Below, in pieces: positions 8,288-19,348 of a stretch of DNA of 64,000 bases. Origin of the DNA: Rhodococcus sp. NBC_00297 (GTDB lineage: Bacteria; Actinomycetota; Actinomycetes; Mycobacteriales; Mycobacteriaceae). The position numbers were made by a program, and so were the translations under genes. Each line of letters opens with the position of its first letter. The first letter of the stretch is position 1. The notes under the pieces were generated by a model. It was not told where the DNA came from. It searched no databases and saw only the letters and a list, made by a program, of their open reading frames with translations. The DNA lies in NCBI RefSeq assembly GCF_036173065.1, contig NZ_CP108041.1, positions 868,001 through 932,000 of the forward strand, in the 5' to 3' direction.

Positions 8288-9514
8288 GTGACCATCGACG
8301 AGGCGACCGACACCGACTGGGACGGACACACCCGTGGGTCCCGCGAGTACCGCAGGCTCGTCGCCGGGCTGCTTCTCGCCGGTGTCGCCACTTTCGCCCA
8401 GCTGTACTCCGTCCAGGGCATCCTCCCGCTCATCGCCTCGAACCTCTCGATCACGCCGTCGCAGTCCTCGCTCGCGGTGGGCTGCGCCACGGTCGGCGTC
8501 GCGGTCGCCGTACTGCCGTGGTCCGTGGTGGCCGACCGCGTCGGCCGGGTGCGTGCCATGAGCATCTCGATCGTCACGGCCACCGTCCTGGGCCTCGTCG
8601 TCCCGCTCTCCACGTCGTTGCCGATGCTGCTGACGGTGCGGTTCGTGGAGGGCGCCGCCCTCGGCGGGCTGCCGGCCATCGCGATCGCCTACCTCAGCGA
8701 GGAGGTGCACCGCCGGAACACCGCGGTGGCCGCGGCCACCTACGTCTCGGGCACCACGCTGGGCGGGCTGCTCGGCCGCATCGTCGCCGGACCCGTCGCC
8801 GAGTACACGAACTGGCGCATCGGAACACTGACGGTCTCGATCATCGCCGCCGTGGCCGCGATCGCCTTCCTGCGCCTCGCCCCCGCACCGCGGCGCGCGC
8901 TCCCTGCGCGGGATGGCGGCCCGGGGCTGGGGAAACGCGTCACCACACACCTCCGGGACCCCGGCATGCGCGCGCTGTTCGGGCAGGCGTTCCTGCTCAT
9001 GGGCGGCTTCGTCACCGTCTACAACTATCTGGGCTTCCGCCTCGAGGCAGCCCCGTTCGGACTCCCCCAGTCGCTGATCAGCCTCATCTTCATCGCCTAT
9101 CTCAGCGGAACCGTCTCGTCTCGCGTCGCCGGACAGCTGGCCGGCCGGTTCGGACGCTCCGCGGTGCTCGCCGGGTCGACGGGCGTCATGATCGCCGGGG
9201 TCGCCCTGACGATCGCGCACTCGCTGATCGTCGTACTCCTCGGCCTGGTGGTGTTCACGATGGGATTCTTCGCCGCGCACGCCATCGCGTCCGGATGGAC
9301 CGGGCATCGCGCGACGGACGGTCGCGCTCAGGCGGCGTCGCTCTACAACCTCTTCTACTACGGCGGTTCGAGCATCGTCGGCTGGACGGGCGGCGTCGTG
9401 TATCAGGCCTACGGCTGGTCGGCCATGGCCGCGTTCGTCATCGCACTGGCCGTCGTCGCCGCTCTGTGGGCACTGGTCCTGCGGTCGCCCGGCGCCGAGG
9501 CTCAGTCGGCGTAG
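8288..9514 (+). CDS. MFS transporter, YnfM-like exporter
   Basis: A 408-residue major facilitator with about 12 membrane helices. A cytoplasmic N-terminus of some 25 residues precedes the first helix (LVAGLLLAGVATFAQLYSVQG); the loop 2-3 signature WSVVADRVGRVRA matches the drug/H+ antiporter motif. The start is GTG. It overlaps the convergent SDR gene by 13 bp. The closest type I recognise is YnfM, generally paired with a LysR activator as here. Substrate unknown; location next to the MAA operon makes MAA export possible but unproven. Confidence 0.9.
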   Translation: MTIDEATDTDWDGHTRGSREYRRLVAGLLLAGVATFAQLYSVQGILPLIASNLSITPSQSSLAVGCATVGVAVAVLPWSVVADRVGRVRAMSISIVTATVLGLVVPLSTSLPMLLTVRFVEGAALGGLPAIAIAYLSEEVHRRNTAVAAATYVSGTTLGGLLGRIVAGPVAEYTNWRIGTLTVSIIAAVAAIAFLRLAPAPRRALPARDGGPGLGKRVTTHLRDPGMRALFGQAFLLMGGFVTVYNYLGFRLEAAPFGLPQSLISLIFIAYLSGTVSSRVAGQLAGRFGRSAVLAGSTGVMIAGVALTIAHSLIVVLLGLVVFTMGFFAAHAIASGWTGHRATDGRAQAASLYNLFYYGGSSIVGWTGGVVYQAYGWSAMAAFVIALAVVAALWALVLRSPGAEAQSA

Positions 9515-10332
9515 TCGCCGGGGTCCAGGATGTCGTTCATGTCGCGACGGACGAGCCGGACCATGAGCGGGAGCGGCAGGAACCGGGCCCCGAAGGCGAC
9601 CTGGCGCGACAGGTGTCCGGTGACGATGCGCATCCGTCCGGACTCGACGTCCAGAACCACGCGCTCGGCCACCGCCTCGGGCGAGGTGGCGTAGTACTTC
9701 GCTGCGAACTGCTGGGATCCCTCGGCCCGCGAGATGTTGGTCGCCACGCCGCCCGGATGGATCACGTGGACCGAGACGGTGGACCCGGCGAGTTCGGTCG
9801 CGAGGGCCTCGGTAAATCCCCGCACCGCGAACTTGCTGGCGCAGTAGTCGGTGTGGTTCGGCGTCCCCTGCAGTCCGAAGATGGAGGACACGTTCACCAG
9901 CGCAGCCGCCGGCCGCGACATCAGCTGCGGCAGGAAGGCGCGCGTCCCGTGCACCACCCCACCGAGATTGACCGCCATCACCCGGTCGTAGGACGCGTCG
10001 TCGAGATGCCAGGCGGGCCGGAAACCGCCCTCGATGCCGGCGTTGTTGACGACGACGGTCGCCGGGCCCACCTCCCGGGCGACGCGGGCGGCGAAGGCCG
10101 CGACGGCGTCGCGATCGGCCACGTCGTACACCTCGGTGAGCACCGTGCCGCCAGAGGGCAGGCTCGTCACCGTCTCCGCGAGGGCGTTGCCGTCGATGTC
10201 GCCGAGCGCGAGGACCGCCCCGCGTGCGGCGTAGGCCGCCGCGTACGCGCGGCCCATGCCGGATCCGGCTCCGGTGATCACCACCACCTTGCCTGCGAGG
10301 TCCGCCAACGGTCTCCGTCGTCCCACCATCAT
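9502..10332 (-). CDS. short-chain dehydrogenase/reductase
   Basis: A 276-residue classical SDR: nucleotide motif TGAGSGMGRA near the N-terminus, NNAGIEGG, the catalytic Ser in NVSSIFG, and YCASK with catalytic Tyr and Lys. The C-terminal extension (FLPLPLMVRLVRRDMND) is hydrophobic and may touch the membrane, as in many actinobacterial SDRs acting on lipids. Two adjacent ATGs could start it. A palindrome lies immediately upstream. Substrate unknown. Confidence 0.9.
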   Translation of the reverse strand: MMVGRRRPLADLAGKVVVITGAGSGMGRAYAAAYAARGAVLALGDIDGNALAETVTSLPSGGTVLTEVYDVADRDAVAAFAARVAREVGPATVVVNNAGIEGGFRPAWHLDDASYDRVMAVNLGGVVHGTRAFLPQLMSRPAAALVNVSSIFGLQGTPNHTDYCASKFAVRGFTEALATELAGSTVSVHVIHPGGVATNISRAEGSQQFAAKYYATSPEAVAERVVLDVESGRMRIVTGHLSRQVAFGARFLPLPLMVRLVRRDMNDILDPGDYAD

Positions 10333-10333
10333 C

Positions 10334-10351
10334 TGATGATAGCTGTCATCA
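10334..10351. promoter_or_regulatory. 18-bp near-perfect palindrome between SDR and pirin genes
   Basis: TGATGA-T-AGCT-G-TCATCA is symmetric apart from one base pair and sits 2 bp in front of the SDR start codon, within the divergent promoter region. It looks like a dimeric repressor site. No regulator gene is adjacent, so the binder is unknown. Confidence 0.5.
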
Positions 10352-10380
10352 CATCGCGTCGCAGTGTCGATGTGCCCGGG

Positions 10381-10386
10381 TACTGT
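10381..10386 (+). promoter_or_regulatory. putative -10 box for a leaderless pirin transcript
   Basis: TACTGT ends 7 bases before the pirin ATG and there is no Shine-Dalgarno sequence, as expected for leaderless mRNAs that are frequent in actinobacteria. Weak evidence from one hexamer. Confidence 0.35.
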
Positions 10387-10393
10387 GCGTGTC

Positions 10394-11122
10394 ATGCCCG
10401 ACGTCGTCGTACCCGCTGCCGATCGAATCCACTGGCGCAACGAGTGGCTGGACTCCTGGCAGTCCTTCCCCGTGGCGGGCAACTTCGATCTCGCCGCGAA
10501 TGCGCACGGGTTGCTGCTCGTCCACAACGACGACACCGTCGACGCGGGCGAGGGATTCGACAGCCACCAGCACGCCGACGTCGAGATCGTGACCTGGGTG
10601 CTGGACGGATCACTGGTGCACCGTGACTCGCTCGGGAACGAGGGGACCATCACGCCCGGGTTGGCGCAGCGGATGAGTGCGGGCTCCGGCGTCGTCCACT
10701 CCGAGCGGAACGGGGCCGGATATTCCGCCGGGACACCGCTGCGGGTCGTCCAGATGTGGCTTCCGCCGGACGAGAACGGGCGGCCGCCCGGGTACGAGGA
10801 GTACGCGGCGGCAGGCGAACTGGCCTCCGGCCGCCTGGTCACGGTCGCGTCGGGACTCGACCGTGACCGCGGTGGCACGGCCGTCGGACTGGGCCAGAGC
10901 AAGGCGGCGCTCCACGTGGCGCGGCTGCGGCCGGGCACGCCCGTCACCCTCCCCACCGCGCCGTTCCTCCACCTCTTCGTCGCGCGCGGCACCGTCGAGA
11001 TCGACGGCATCGGAACACTCGGTCACGGTGACGCGCTCCGCGGTACCGACACCGGCGGACATGTCGTCCACACGACGTCGTCGGCCGAGATCCTGGTGTG
11101 GGAGATGCACGCTCATGCGTGA
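10394..11122 (+). CDS. pirin family protein (bicupin)
   Basis: A 242-residue two-domain cupin of the pirin/YhhW group. The metal-site motif SHQHADVEIVTWVLDG with a later MSAGSGVVHSERN gives the His-His-His-Glu set of the N-terminal cupin; the C-terminal cupin lacks an obvious metal site. Bacterial relatives include quercetin 2,3-dioxygenase-like YhhW and redox-linked regulators. Start ATG chosen because the upstream GTG frame lacks support. Physiological role not clear. Confidence 0.9.
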   Translation: MPDVVVPAADRIHWRNEWLDSWQSFPVAGNFDLAANAHGLLLVHNDDTVDAGEGFDSHQHADVEIVTWVLDGSLVHRDSLGNEGTITPGLAQRMSAGSGVVHSERNGAGYSAGTPLRVVQMWLPPDENGRPPGYEEYAAAGELASGRLVTVASGLDRDRGGTAVGLGQSKAALHVARLRPGTPVTLPTAPFLHLFVARGTVEIDGIGTLGHGDALRGTDTGGHVVHTTSSAEILVWEMHAHA

Positions 11123-11207
11123 GTGTTTGCGGTCACACGGCCGGGGGTAAAGAACTGTCCACACGGGTCGCGATGTGGACGTACCCGCCCGGAAGACGGA
11201 GAACGAG

Positions 11208-11294
11208 ATGGCCAACGTCGTCATGCTGCTGATGTTCATGGTGGTCGGTGTCGGTTCGGGCGCTGCCCTCCTGCTGCGACCGCCCGTCCGCTAG
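11208..11294 (+). CDS. 28-residue single-helix membrane peptide (candidate)
   Basis: ATG with GGAGA upstream opens 28 codons (MANVVMLLMFMVVGVGSGAA..., ending RPPVR): one hydrophobic helix with a positive tail. Size and layout recall single-span peptides such as KdpF, but no Kdp genes are present. The reading frame, hydrophobicity and RBS are the only support. Confidence 0.45.
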   Translation: MANVVMLLMFMVVGVGSGAALLLRPPVR

Positions 11295-11342
11295 GGCATT
11301 CCGGCGCCACCGGTCGGCGCCGGGCGCCGGTAGTGTTCGCCC

Positions 11343-12143
11343 ATGGCCACTCTCGATCACGGCGACCCCGGCGACGCCCCGTCGATGCCGACGCCCACCG
11401 CTCCCGTCACCCACCCTCGCCGGCCGTCCGCGGCGGAGGAGGCGCGCACGGTGGCCGCGTCGACCAACACGGCCACGCTCGCGAGCCTCTCGGCCGACGG
11501 ACATCCGTGGGCGTCCTACGTGACGTACGGCCTCCTGGGCGGGAACCCCGTGCTGTGCGTCTCCCACATGGCGGAGCACGGTCGCAATCTCGCGGCGGAT
11601 CCACGGGTGAGTCTGTCCGTCGTCGCTCCGGGCGAGAACAGTGATCCGCTCGCGAGCGGACGTATCACGCTGGCGGGCACCGCGCTTCGGCCGTCGGGCT
11701 CGGACGTCGAGGCTGCGCGGGAGGCGCACCTGGCGGCCGTCCCGGCGGCGCGGTACTACATCGACTACAGCGACTTCACCGTCTGGATCCTGTCGGTGGA
11801 CCGAGTCAGATGGGTGGGCGGCTACGGCCGCATGGACTCGGCCACGGCGGCGGACTACGCAGCCGCCGTACCGGATCCGGTACGGCCGGTGAGCGGGCCT
11901 GCGGTGGAGCACCTGAACGCCGACCACGCGGACGCACTCACCGCGATGACCGCGGCATTCGGCGGATTCCCCGATGCGACGTCCGCTGTGTGCACCGGCG
12001 CCGACCGCTACGGACTCGACATCACGGTCACCACACCGAGAGGCGTGTCCTACACGCGAGTCGGCTACACGTCGCCGTTGGCGTCACTCGACGATCTCCG
12101 TGCCGCGACGATCGAGCTGACGAGAAACGCCCGCCGCCCCTGA
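11343..12143 (+). CDS. HugZ-like protein: pyridoxamine-phosphate-oxidase fold plus DUF2470
   Basis: A 266-residue protein with an N-terminal split-barrel FMN/heme-binding fold (ATLASLSADGHPWASYV..., about residues 35-165) and a C-terminal DUF2470 domain (VEHLNADHADALTAM..., about 180-260). This is the domain order of HugZ-type heme-degrading and heme-binding proteins. No heme uptake genes adjoin it, so either a heme or a flavin function remains open. Confidence 0.85.
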   Translation: MATLDHGDPGDAPSMPTPTAPVTHPRRPSAAEEARTVAASTNTATLASLSADGHPWASYVTYGLLGGNPVLCVSHMAEHGRNLAADPRVSLSVVAPGENSDPLASGRITLAGTALRPSGSDVEAAREAHLAAVPAARYYIDYSDFTVWILSVDRVRWVGGYGRMDSATAADYAAAVPDPVRPVSGPAVEHLNADHADALTAMTAAFGGFPDATSAVCTGADRYGLDITVTTPRGVSYTRVGYTSPLASLDDLRAATIELTRNARRP

Positions 12144-12158
12144 GGGGACGACGGGCGT
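12127..12158. terminator. bidirectional hairpin between HugZ-like gene and msrA
   Basis: CGCCCG (12128-12133) pairs with CGGGCG (12152-12157) and CCCC (12137-12140) with GGGG (12144-12147) around a TGA loop. It lies between convergent genes and covers the stop of the HugZ-like gene. There is no T-run, as is common in actinobacteria. Confidence 0.5.
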
Positions 12159-12173
12159 CGATGATCGAACGGC

Positions 12174-12710
12174 TCAGCTCACCGCAGCGTTCCGACGCGG
12201 CAACTTCCAGTCGGGGCGGACCCAGTGGCAGGTGTATCCGTTGGGGATCCGCTGCAGGTAGTCCTGGTGCTCGGGCTCGGCCTCCCAGAACTCGCTCGCC
12301 GCGGTGACCTCGGTGACCACCTTTCCGGGCCAGATACCGGACGCGTCGACGTCGGCGATCGTGTCCAGCGCGACGCGCTTCTGCTCGTCGGAGGTGTAGA
12401 AGATCGCCGAGCGGTAGCTCACTCCGCGGTCGTTGCCCTGACGGTTCTTCGTCGACGGGTCGTGAATCTGGAAGAAGAACTCCAGGATGTCGCGGTAGGT
12501 CGTCCGGGTCGGGTCGAACACGATCTCGACCGCCTCGGCGTGCGTGCCGTGGTTCCGGTACGTCGCGTTCGGCACGTCTCCGCCCGAGTACCCGACGCGC
12601 GTGGAGAGCACGCCCGGCTGCTTGCGAATCAGTTCCTCGACACCCCAGAAGCATCCACCCGCCAGGATGGCCGTCTCGGTGGTGGAACCTACCTGTGTGC
12701 TGTCCGCCAT
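12174..12710 (-). CDS. msrA: peptide-methionine (S)-S-oxide reductase
   Basis: A 178-residue MsrA. It reduces methionine-S-sulfoxide in proteins and free Met(O). The catalytic GCFWGVEE is near residue 20; [14 protein letters not shown] and the HxPT region (HDPSTKN) follow as usual. The ATG preceded by AGGAGA is preferred over the upstream frame. It stands alone, with a short repeat-bearing gap upstream. Confidence 0.97.
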   Translation of the reverse strand: MADSTQVGSTTETAILAGGCFWGVEELIRKQPGVLSTRVGYSGGDVPNATYRNHGTHAEAVEIVFDPTRTTYRDILEFFFQIHDPSTKNRQGNDRGVSYRSAIFYTSDEQKRVALDTIADVDASGIWPGKVVTEVTAASEFWEAEPEHQDYLQRIPNGYTCHWVRPDWKLPRRNAAVS

Positions 12711-12768
12711 GGTGTCTCCTCTTGTCGCAGTAACACTCTGTTCCGACAACGTCCGCGAGCACCGCGTT

Positions 12769-12807
12769 GTTCCGACGGGCAGTTCCGACGGGCAGTTCCG
12801 GCGGGCC
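12769..12807. repeat. three tandem 13-bp units between msrA and the ANTAR gene
   Basis: GTTCCGACGGGCA occurs twice in a row and a third time with two changes, ending just after the stop of the GAF-ANTAR gene. Noncoding; it may come from slippage or act as a binding array. Confidence 0.7.
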
Positions 12808-12808
12808 G

Positions 12809-13585
12809 TCACGCGACGGGCGGAACCTCGACGGACCTCGTGGGATGCGACTCCTCGATCAGAGACAGCGCGACCTCTCGCAGCGGGCGGTTCTCGGACT
12901 GGGAGATGTGGGCGAGCATCGTGAAGGCCTGCACGGCATCGACGTCGAATCGCTCCATGAGGATGCCCTTGGCCTGGCCGATGATGTCGCGACTCGCGAG
13001 GCCGTCCCGGAAGTTCTGGTCGTCGCGGGCACTGAGCAGCGCCACCGCGCCGTGGGCGGCGAGCGCGGATCCGACCATCTGAGCATCGGCGTCGAAGGTG
13101 TCGGCAGTCCTGCTGAACAGCAGTAACACGCCGAGATCACGTGCCGACGGATCGGTGTAGAGGCGGAAGGCCGCCATCGACTCGATTCCCTTGTCGCGCG
13201 CGGCCGCGGCGAAGGAGGGCCACCGCCGCTCGCTGCCGAGATTCTCGGCCACGACGGTGTCGATCTGCCAGATCTCGTTCTCGGTGGGCCCCTCACCCAG
13301 TTCGAACTGCACGCGGCAGAGATCGGCGGCGACGTCGTCGGTGCGGGCGTGGATGGTGCGCCGCGCACCGGTCATCACGGTGACGCACGCATGATCGACG
13401 CCGGGCATGAGCTGCGTGGCCGACCGCACCAGGGCTGTCAGCGTGTCGTCCACCGATCGACGGGTTCCGCGGAGAGTGCGGGCCATCTCGGCGATGCTGC
13501 CGAGCGCCGACGCCTGCTGATCGACGGAAGTGTCCTCGTCGATGGTGCGGACGAGATCGCCGCGATCGCCGTACGGCACCGTCAT
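12809..13585 (-). CDS. GAF-ANTAR RNA-binding antitermination regulator
   Basis: About 258 residues: an N-terminal GAF sensor ([21 protein letters not shown]... LGEGPTENE) and a C-terminal ANTAR three-helix domain ([21 protein letters not shown]). ANTAR domains bind paired RNA hairpins and relieve termination. ATG chosen because GGGGA precedes it; an ATG 24 bases earlier is possible. No evident hairpin target adjoins it. One of four such genes in this window. Confidence 0.9.
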   Translation of the reverse strand: MTVPYGDRGDLVRTIDEDTSVDQQASALGSIAEMARTLRGTRRSVDDTLTALVRSATQLMPGVDHACVTVMTGARRTIHARTDDVAADLCRVQFELGEGPTENEIWQIDTVVAENLGSERRWPSFAAAARDKGIESMAAFRLYTDPSARDLGVLLLFSRTADTFDADAQMVGSALAAHGAVALLSARDDQNFRDGLASRDIIGQAKGILMERFDVDAVQAFTMLAHISQSENRPLREVALSLIEESHPTRSVEVPPVA

Positions 13586-13718
13586 GTGTTCCCCACTCTC
13601 GACGCCCATGACAACCGACCGTGTCGCGGACCTGTGTTTCCGACCCGGTCCAGAATAGAGCGAGGCCCCGGGGGCCGTCGCGCGACCGCCCCCCTTCACC
13701 TCGCGCCGGGTGTCGCCG

Positions 13719-14234
13719 TCACCTGACCGGCTCGAGCAACCGACGAGGTGCGCGGAGCGCGCGGGACACGGTGTTCGGCCGCGGGGTCGCGGTCACACCT
13801 GGCCCCGGCGACATGACGACCCGACCGGCAGCGGGCACGGTCCCGCACTGCGGGCAGCTGCCGTGATCGTCGAGCTCACCGCCGCACGGTTCGTGTCGGA
13901 ACACCCGACGGGGGCCGTCCTGCGCGGGCGCTGCTCGTTCACCCCACACCGTCAGCGCGTGCAGCGCGGGCCACAGGTCGACGAGGATCTCGGTGGGACG
14001 GTATTCCTCACGCCCACCGACTCGTTCCCTGCTCAGCAACCCGTGGTCCACCAGGGCCGACAGGCGCTGCGACAGCACCGCCTTCGACATGCCGAGGTGG
14101 TGCTGGAAGTCGGAGAACCGGCGCACACCGAACAGGGAGTCCCGCACGACGAGCAGTGTCCACCGCTCCCCCACGATCTCCAGGGCGCGAGCGAGCGAGC
14201 AGTCCTGCGCGGCGTAATCCGTTCCCATCGCCAT
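13719..14234 (-). CDS. HxlR family regulator with C-terminal cysteine cluster
   Basis: A 171-residue HxlR (MarR-like winged helix) protein: SLARALEIVGERWTLLVVRD and FSDFQHHLGMSKAVLSQRL are the standard HxlR sequence. The C-terminal extension has CGGELDDHGSCPQCG, a zinc-ribbon-like cluster found in some actinobacterial HxlR proteins. Divergent from an MFS gene whose promoter region carries two dyads, so it probably controls that transporter. Confidence 0.9.
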   Translation of the reverse strand: MAMGTDYAAQDCSLARALEIVGERWTLLVVRDSLFGVRRFSDFQHHLGMSKAVLSQRLSALVDHGLLSRERVGGREEYRPTEILVDLWPALHALTVWGERAAPAQDGPRRVFRHEPCGGELDDHGSCPQCGTVPAAGRVVMSPGPGVTATPRPNTVSRALRAPRRLLEPVR

Positions 14235-14253
14235 GACTCGAGCCTACCTCGAA

Positions 14254-14304
14254 CGGTCTGTTGACCGAACCATATCGGCGGGTTACGGTTCGCTCACCGA
14301 ACCG
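14254..14304. promoter_or_regulatory. two dyads in the HxlR/MFS divergent gap
   Basis: CGGTC-TGTT-GACCG (14254-14267) and CGGTTCG-CTCAC-CGAACCG (14286-14304) are 32 bp apart centre to centre (about three helical turns) and share ACCGAACC. They sit directly before each gene of the divergent pair and are good HxlR operator candidates. Confidence 0.5.
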
Positions 14305-14314
14305 AAGGACGGGC

Positions 14315-15688
14315 ATGACTCAGCAGCGATCCGCACCACCTCTCGCCCGCCCCCTGCCCGTCGCAGCGTTCGGGACCCTCCTCGCCCTGGCTGCGTTCAC
14401 GTTTCCCCTGGCGACCATCGGCAGCACCGCCGCGACGCTCGGGAGTGACGCGTCGGGCAGAACCTGGATTCTGAGCTCGATGAGCATCGGCCTCAGTGCC
14501 GCGTTGCTGGTGTCCGGCGCACTCGCCGACGACATCGGCCCTCGCCGCACCTTCGTTCTCGGTCTCGTCGTCCTCGCCCTCGCGTCCGCTGTGTGCGCGG
14601 CCGCGCCGTCCACGCTCGTGTTCGTCCTCGCCCGCGTGGTCCAGGGCGTCGGCGCGGGCGCGGTGCTGGCGTCGAGTCTCGGCGTCATCGCGCACGCCTT
14701 CGAACCCGGGCCGCTGCGCGCCCGTGCCAGCGGCATCTGGGGCGCGGCCGTCGGCGCGGGCATCACCCTCGGGCCCCTGATGTCCGCGACCTCGGATCGT
14801 CTCGCCACGTGGCGCGAGGGGTACTGGTTGCTCACCGCGCTGACACTCGTCGCCGCGGTCGTCGCAGGGCGCCTCCTCGCCGAATCCCGCACGGAGACAC
14901 CGCGCGGGCTGGACCTGATCGGCGCGGTCGCCCTGTCCGGGGGTCTGTCGGCCCTCCTCGCCGCGCTCGTCGAGGGCCGTGCCGGGTGGACGCGACCCCT
15001 ACCCCTGGTCCTGCTCGCCGTGGCCGCGCTGTTGCTCGCGGGTTTCGTTCTGCACGAACGCCGGACCGCGTCGCCCATGCTAGATCTCACGCTGCTGCGC
15101 CAGCCCGCCTTCCTCGCCGCCACCGTCGCCGCACTCGCCACCGGAGCCGGGGTGATCGCTCTGATGTCGTACATGGCCGGATTCGTCGGCGCCGCATTCG
15201 GTCTGGACGCACTCCACAGCGCCTTCCTGCTCTTCGGATGGTCCGCGACGAGCGTGATCACCGCCCTGCTCGCACGGCGCATACCCGCGTCCGTCTCCGG
15301 CCGAACGCAACTGGCCCTGGGCCTCGTCGGTGTCGCCGTCGGGACGGGGCTGTTACTCGGACTGTCCGAGACGTCGTCGCCCCTGCGCCTCGTGCCGGGT
15401 CTCGTCCTGGCCGGCGCCGCGACAGGAATAGTCAACGCCGCCCTCGGCCGCGAGGCCGTGGCGAGCGTCCCAGCCGGGCGCGCCGCCATGGGAAGCGGGG
15501 CGAACAACACCGCGCGCTACCTCGGCTCGGCGATCGGCGTGACCGTGGTGTCGGTGGTGGTCCTGTCGGCCGGCACCGCGCCGTCCGCGGTGTTCGACGG
15601 CTGGAACCACGCCGTGATCGTCGTCATCGCGATCACCGCGCTGGGGGCCGCGGTCGTCGCGGCGACCCGGCCGAGAGCCGTACGCTGA
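14315..15688 (+). CDS. MFS drug-efflux-type transporter
   Basis: A 457-residue transporter with about 12-14 helices; motif A-like LADDIGPRRTFVLG and motif C-like region GAAVGAGITLGPLM mark the DHA family. The ATG with GAAGGA upstream is preferred over an earlier frame start at 14261. Divergent from the HxlR gene. Substrate not predictable. Confidence 0.88.
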   Translation: MTQQRSAPPLARPLPVAAFGTLLALAAFTFPLATIGSTAATLGSDASGRTWILSSMSIGLSAALLVSGALADDIGPRRTFVLGLVVLALASAVCAAAPSTLVFVLARVVQGVGAGAVLASSLGVIAHAFEPGPLRARASGIWGAAVGAGITLGPLMSATSDRLATWREGYWLLTALTLVAAVVAGRLLAESRTETPRGLDLIGAVALSGGLSALLAALVEGRAGWTRPLPLVLLAVAALLLAGFVLHERRTASPMLDLTLLRQPAFLAATVAALATGAGVIALMSYMAGFVGAAFGLDALHSAFLLFGWSATSVITALLARRIPASVSGRTQLALGLVGVAVGTGLLLGLSETSSPLRLVPGLVLAGAATGIVNAALGREAVASVPAGRAAMGSGANNTARYLGSAIGVTVVSVVVLSAGTAPSAVFDGWNHAVIVVIAITALGAAVVAATRPRAVR

Positions 15689-15706
15689 CCGCGTCGTCGC
15701 GCGCCC

Positions 15707-15811
15707 TCAGAACGAGGTGCGCACCGCGGCCTCGACGCAGCCGGCGGCAGACTCGTCGCTCCAGTCGGGCACCCAGTGACGGATCGAATCGATGATCGAG
15801 TTCCAGGTCAT
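15707..15811 (-). CDS. 34-residue hypothetical peptide (candidate)
   Basis: The 185-bp gap between the MFS gene and the ABC operon holds an ATG-started frame, MTWNSIIDSIRHWVPDWSDE..., ending in RTSF. Trp-rich and amphipathic; only a weak ribosome binding site. It could be a small protein or chance. Confidence 0.3.
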   Translation of the reverse strand: MTWNSIIDSIRHWVPDWSDESAAGCVEAAVRTSF

Positions 15812-15873
15812 GGCCCGACGCTAGAGCCGCGCGGCGCGCGGAGACACAGTTCTGCTCGGCGTGATCGGAAAGG

Positions 15874-17498
<1,625 letters not shown>

Positions 17499-17502
<4 letters not shown>

Positions 17503-18383
17503 GCTCGATCACCCCGATCCAGCGCGTGGCCCACTCTGTGCGCCGACAGCACGACCGCCACGATGACGAGACCGGGCAGCGTGGTGAGCCACCAGGAGGT
17601 GGCGAGGAAGTTGCGCCCCTCCGACACGAGCGAACCCCACTCCGGTGTGGGCGGTACCGCTCCGAAACCGAGGAAACTGAGCGACGACACCGCGAGCACG
17701 GCCATGCCGAACTGCACTGCCGCCAGGGCGATCACGGGTGGATACGCGTTCCGGAGAATGTGGGTCCACAGCACGGTGTGCCACCGCGAACCCGACGCGA
17801 AGGCGGCCTCCACGTACAGCGACCGCCGTACCCGCAGCACCTCGGACCGCATCACGCGCGCGACACTCGCGACGAGGGTGACGCCGACCGCGATCGCGAC
17901 GTTCACGGTCCCGAAACCGAGAGCGGTGACCAGGGCCAGGGCCAGCAGCAGAGTCGGGATGGACAACAGCACGTCGACGAGACGCATGAGCACCGCGTCG
18001 ACGATTCCGCCGACAGCGCCTCCGATCAGGCCGAGAATCGATCCCGCCACGAGCGCGATGGCCACGGCCATCAGCGTCGCGCTGAGCGACAACCCGGCAC
18101 CGTGCACGACCCGGGTCCAGACGTCGCGGCCGATGTTGTCGGTGCCGAACCAGTGAGCGGCGCTGGGTCCCTGCAACTTCTCCGCCGGGACGCCGCGCAA
18201 GGGATCCCCACTGGCGAAAAGAGACGGGACGACGGCGAACCCGACGGCGACGATCAGGACGGCCACCGACACCGCCACGCCGATCCTGCCGCCGACGGCC
18301 CGCGGGGTCACTCGCCGTCGACGGGACGTCGGCTCGGGCGAGACGCTCGCGTGGACCGTCTCTCGTACCAGGACGTCAGACAT
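17499..18383 (-). CDS. ABC transporter permease, DppC-like
   Basis: A 294-residue membrane permease with about six helices, an N-terminal cytoplasmic arm ending in a hydrophobic segment, the HWFGTDNIGRDVWTRVVHG entry signature and the EAA loop (EAAFASGSRWHTVLWTHILR). It pairs with the DppB-like protein encoded just upstream (8-bp overlap). Confidence 0.95.
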
Positions 18384-19347
18384 GGGCCGGCTCCTTCGTG
18401 GGTCGGGTGGTGCGCTGGACGATCCGGGGATCGATCAGGGGGTACACGATGTCCACGGCCAGCGTGACGACCACGAACACCAGCGACGTGAGGACCACGA
18501 TTCCCTGCACCACCGGGATGCCCTGCGCGAGAACCGATGTCTGCGTCAGTCGGCCCACGCCGGCCCGGGAGAACACGGTCTCGACGACCACCGAACCGGC
18601 CAACAGTTCGCCGACGAGGACGCCGGCGATGGTGAACGCCGGCACGCTGGCCAGGCGCAGCACGTGGCGAGTCTGGATCCGCCACCGGGACGCACCCTTC
18701 GCCTCGGCCGCGGTGGTGAACGGTTGCCGCCACGTCGTGGTCAGGCTGGTCGCGAGCACCTGCGCGATGACGGCCCCGGTCGGTACCGCCAGCGTGATCG
18801 CCGGCAGCACCAGCGATCCGAACCCGCGGTCGCCGAACGCCGGGAAGATCGGCAGCCCGAACGAGAACACCTGCAGGAGCAGAAGTCCCACCCAGAACGT
18901 CGGCACCGCGACGCCCAGCGGAGGGAGGGAGAGCAGCGCGGTACGCAACCATCGTGCGCGGGTGTAGGTAGCGAGGAAGGCGAGCCCCCCACCGACACCG
19001 ACGGCGAGCATCAGCGCGAGACCGGCCAGGGCGAGGGTGCTCGGAACGGCGCCCAGGATCGCGGTGGTCACCGGCTGACCCGTGGAGATGGACGTGCCGA
19101 AGTCACCGCGGATCGCGCTGGTGAGCGATGTCCAGTACTGCTCGAGGACAGGCTTGTCCAGTCCGTACCGGGCCTGCAGCTCGGCGACCGCGGCCGCGTC
19201 CACCGGGGTGCCACTGCCGCCGCCGGAATCGACCGCGATGCTCACCGGATCGGAGGGCAGCAGGAACAGCACCACGAAGGAGATGGTGAACGCGGCCCAC
19301 AGGACACCGATCGCCTGCAGGACGCGCAGGCCGAGGTAGCGAAGCAT
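18376..19347 (-). CDS. ABC transporter permease, DppB-like
   Basis: A 323-residue permease: first helix (VLQAIGVLWAAFTISFVVLF), a periplasmic loop with LQARYGLDKPVLEQYW, then a five-helix core and EAA loop (EAKGASRWRIQTRHVLRLA). With the DppC-like partner it forms the channel for the peptide-type importer. One base separates its ATG from the binding-protein stop. Confidence 0.95.
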   Translation of the reverse strand: MLRYLGLRVLQAIGVLWAAFTISFVVLFLLPSDPVSIAVDSGGGSGTPVDAAAVAELQARYGLDKPVLEQYWTSLTSAIRGDFGTSISTGQPVTTAILGAVPSTLALAGLALMLAVGVGGGLAFLATYTRARWLRTALLSLPPLGVAVPTFWVGLLLLQVFSFGLPIFPAFGDRGFGSLVLPAITLAVPTGAVIAQVLATSLTTTWRQPFTTAAEAKGASRWRIQTRHVLRLASVPAFTIAGVLVGELLAGSVVVETVFSRAGVGRLTQTSVLAQGIPVVQGIVVLTSLVFVVVTLAVDIVYPLIDPRIVQRTTRPTKEPAHV

Positions 19348-19348
19348 G

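Noticed and set aside
8230..10626. 798-codon plus-strand frame over the MFS and SDR genes
   Set aside because: Runs out of frame through two well-identified genes; composition is Arg/His/Gly-rich and has no recognisable domain.
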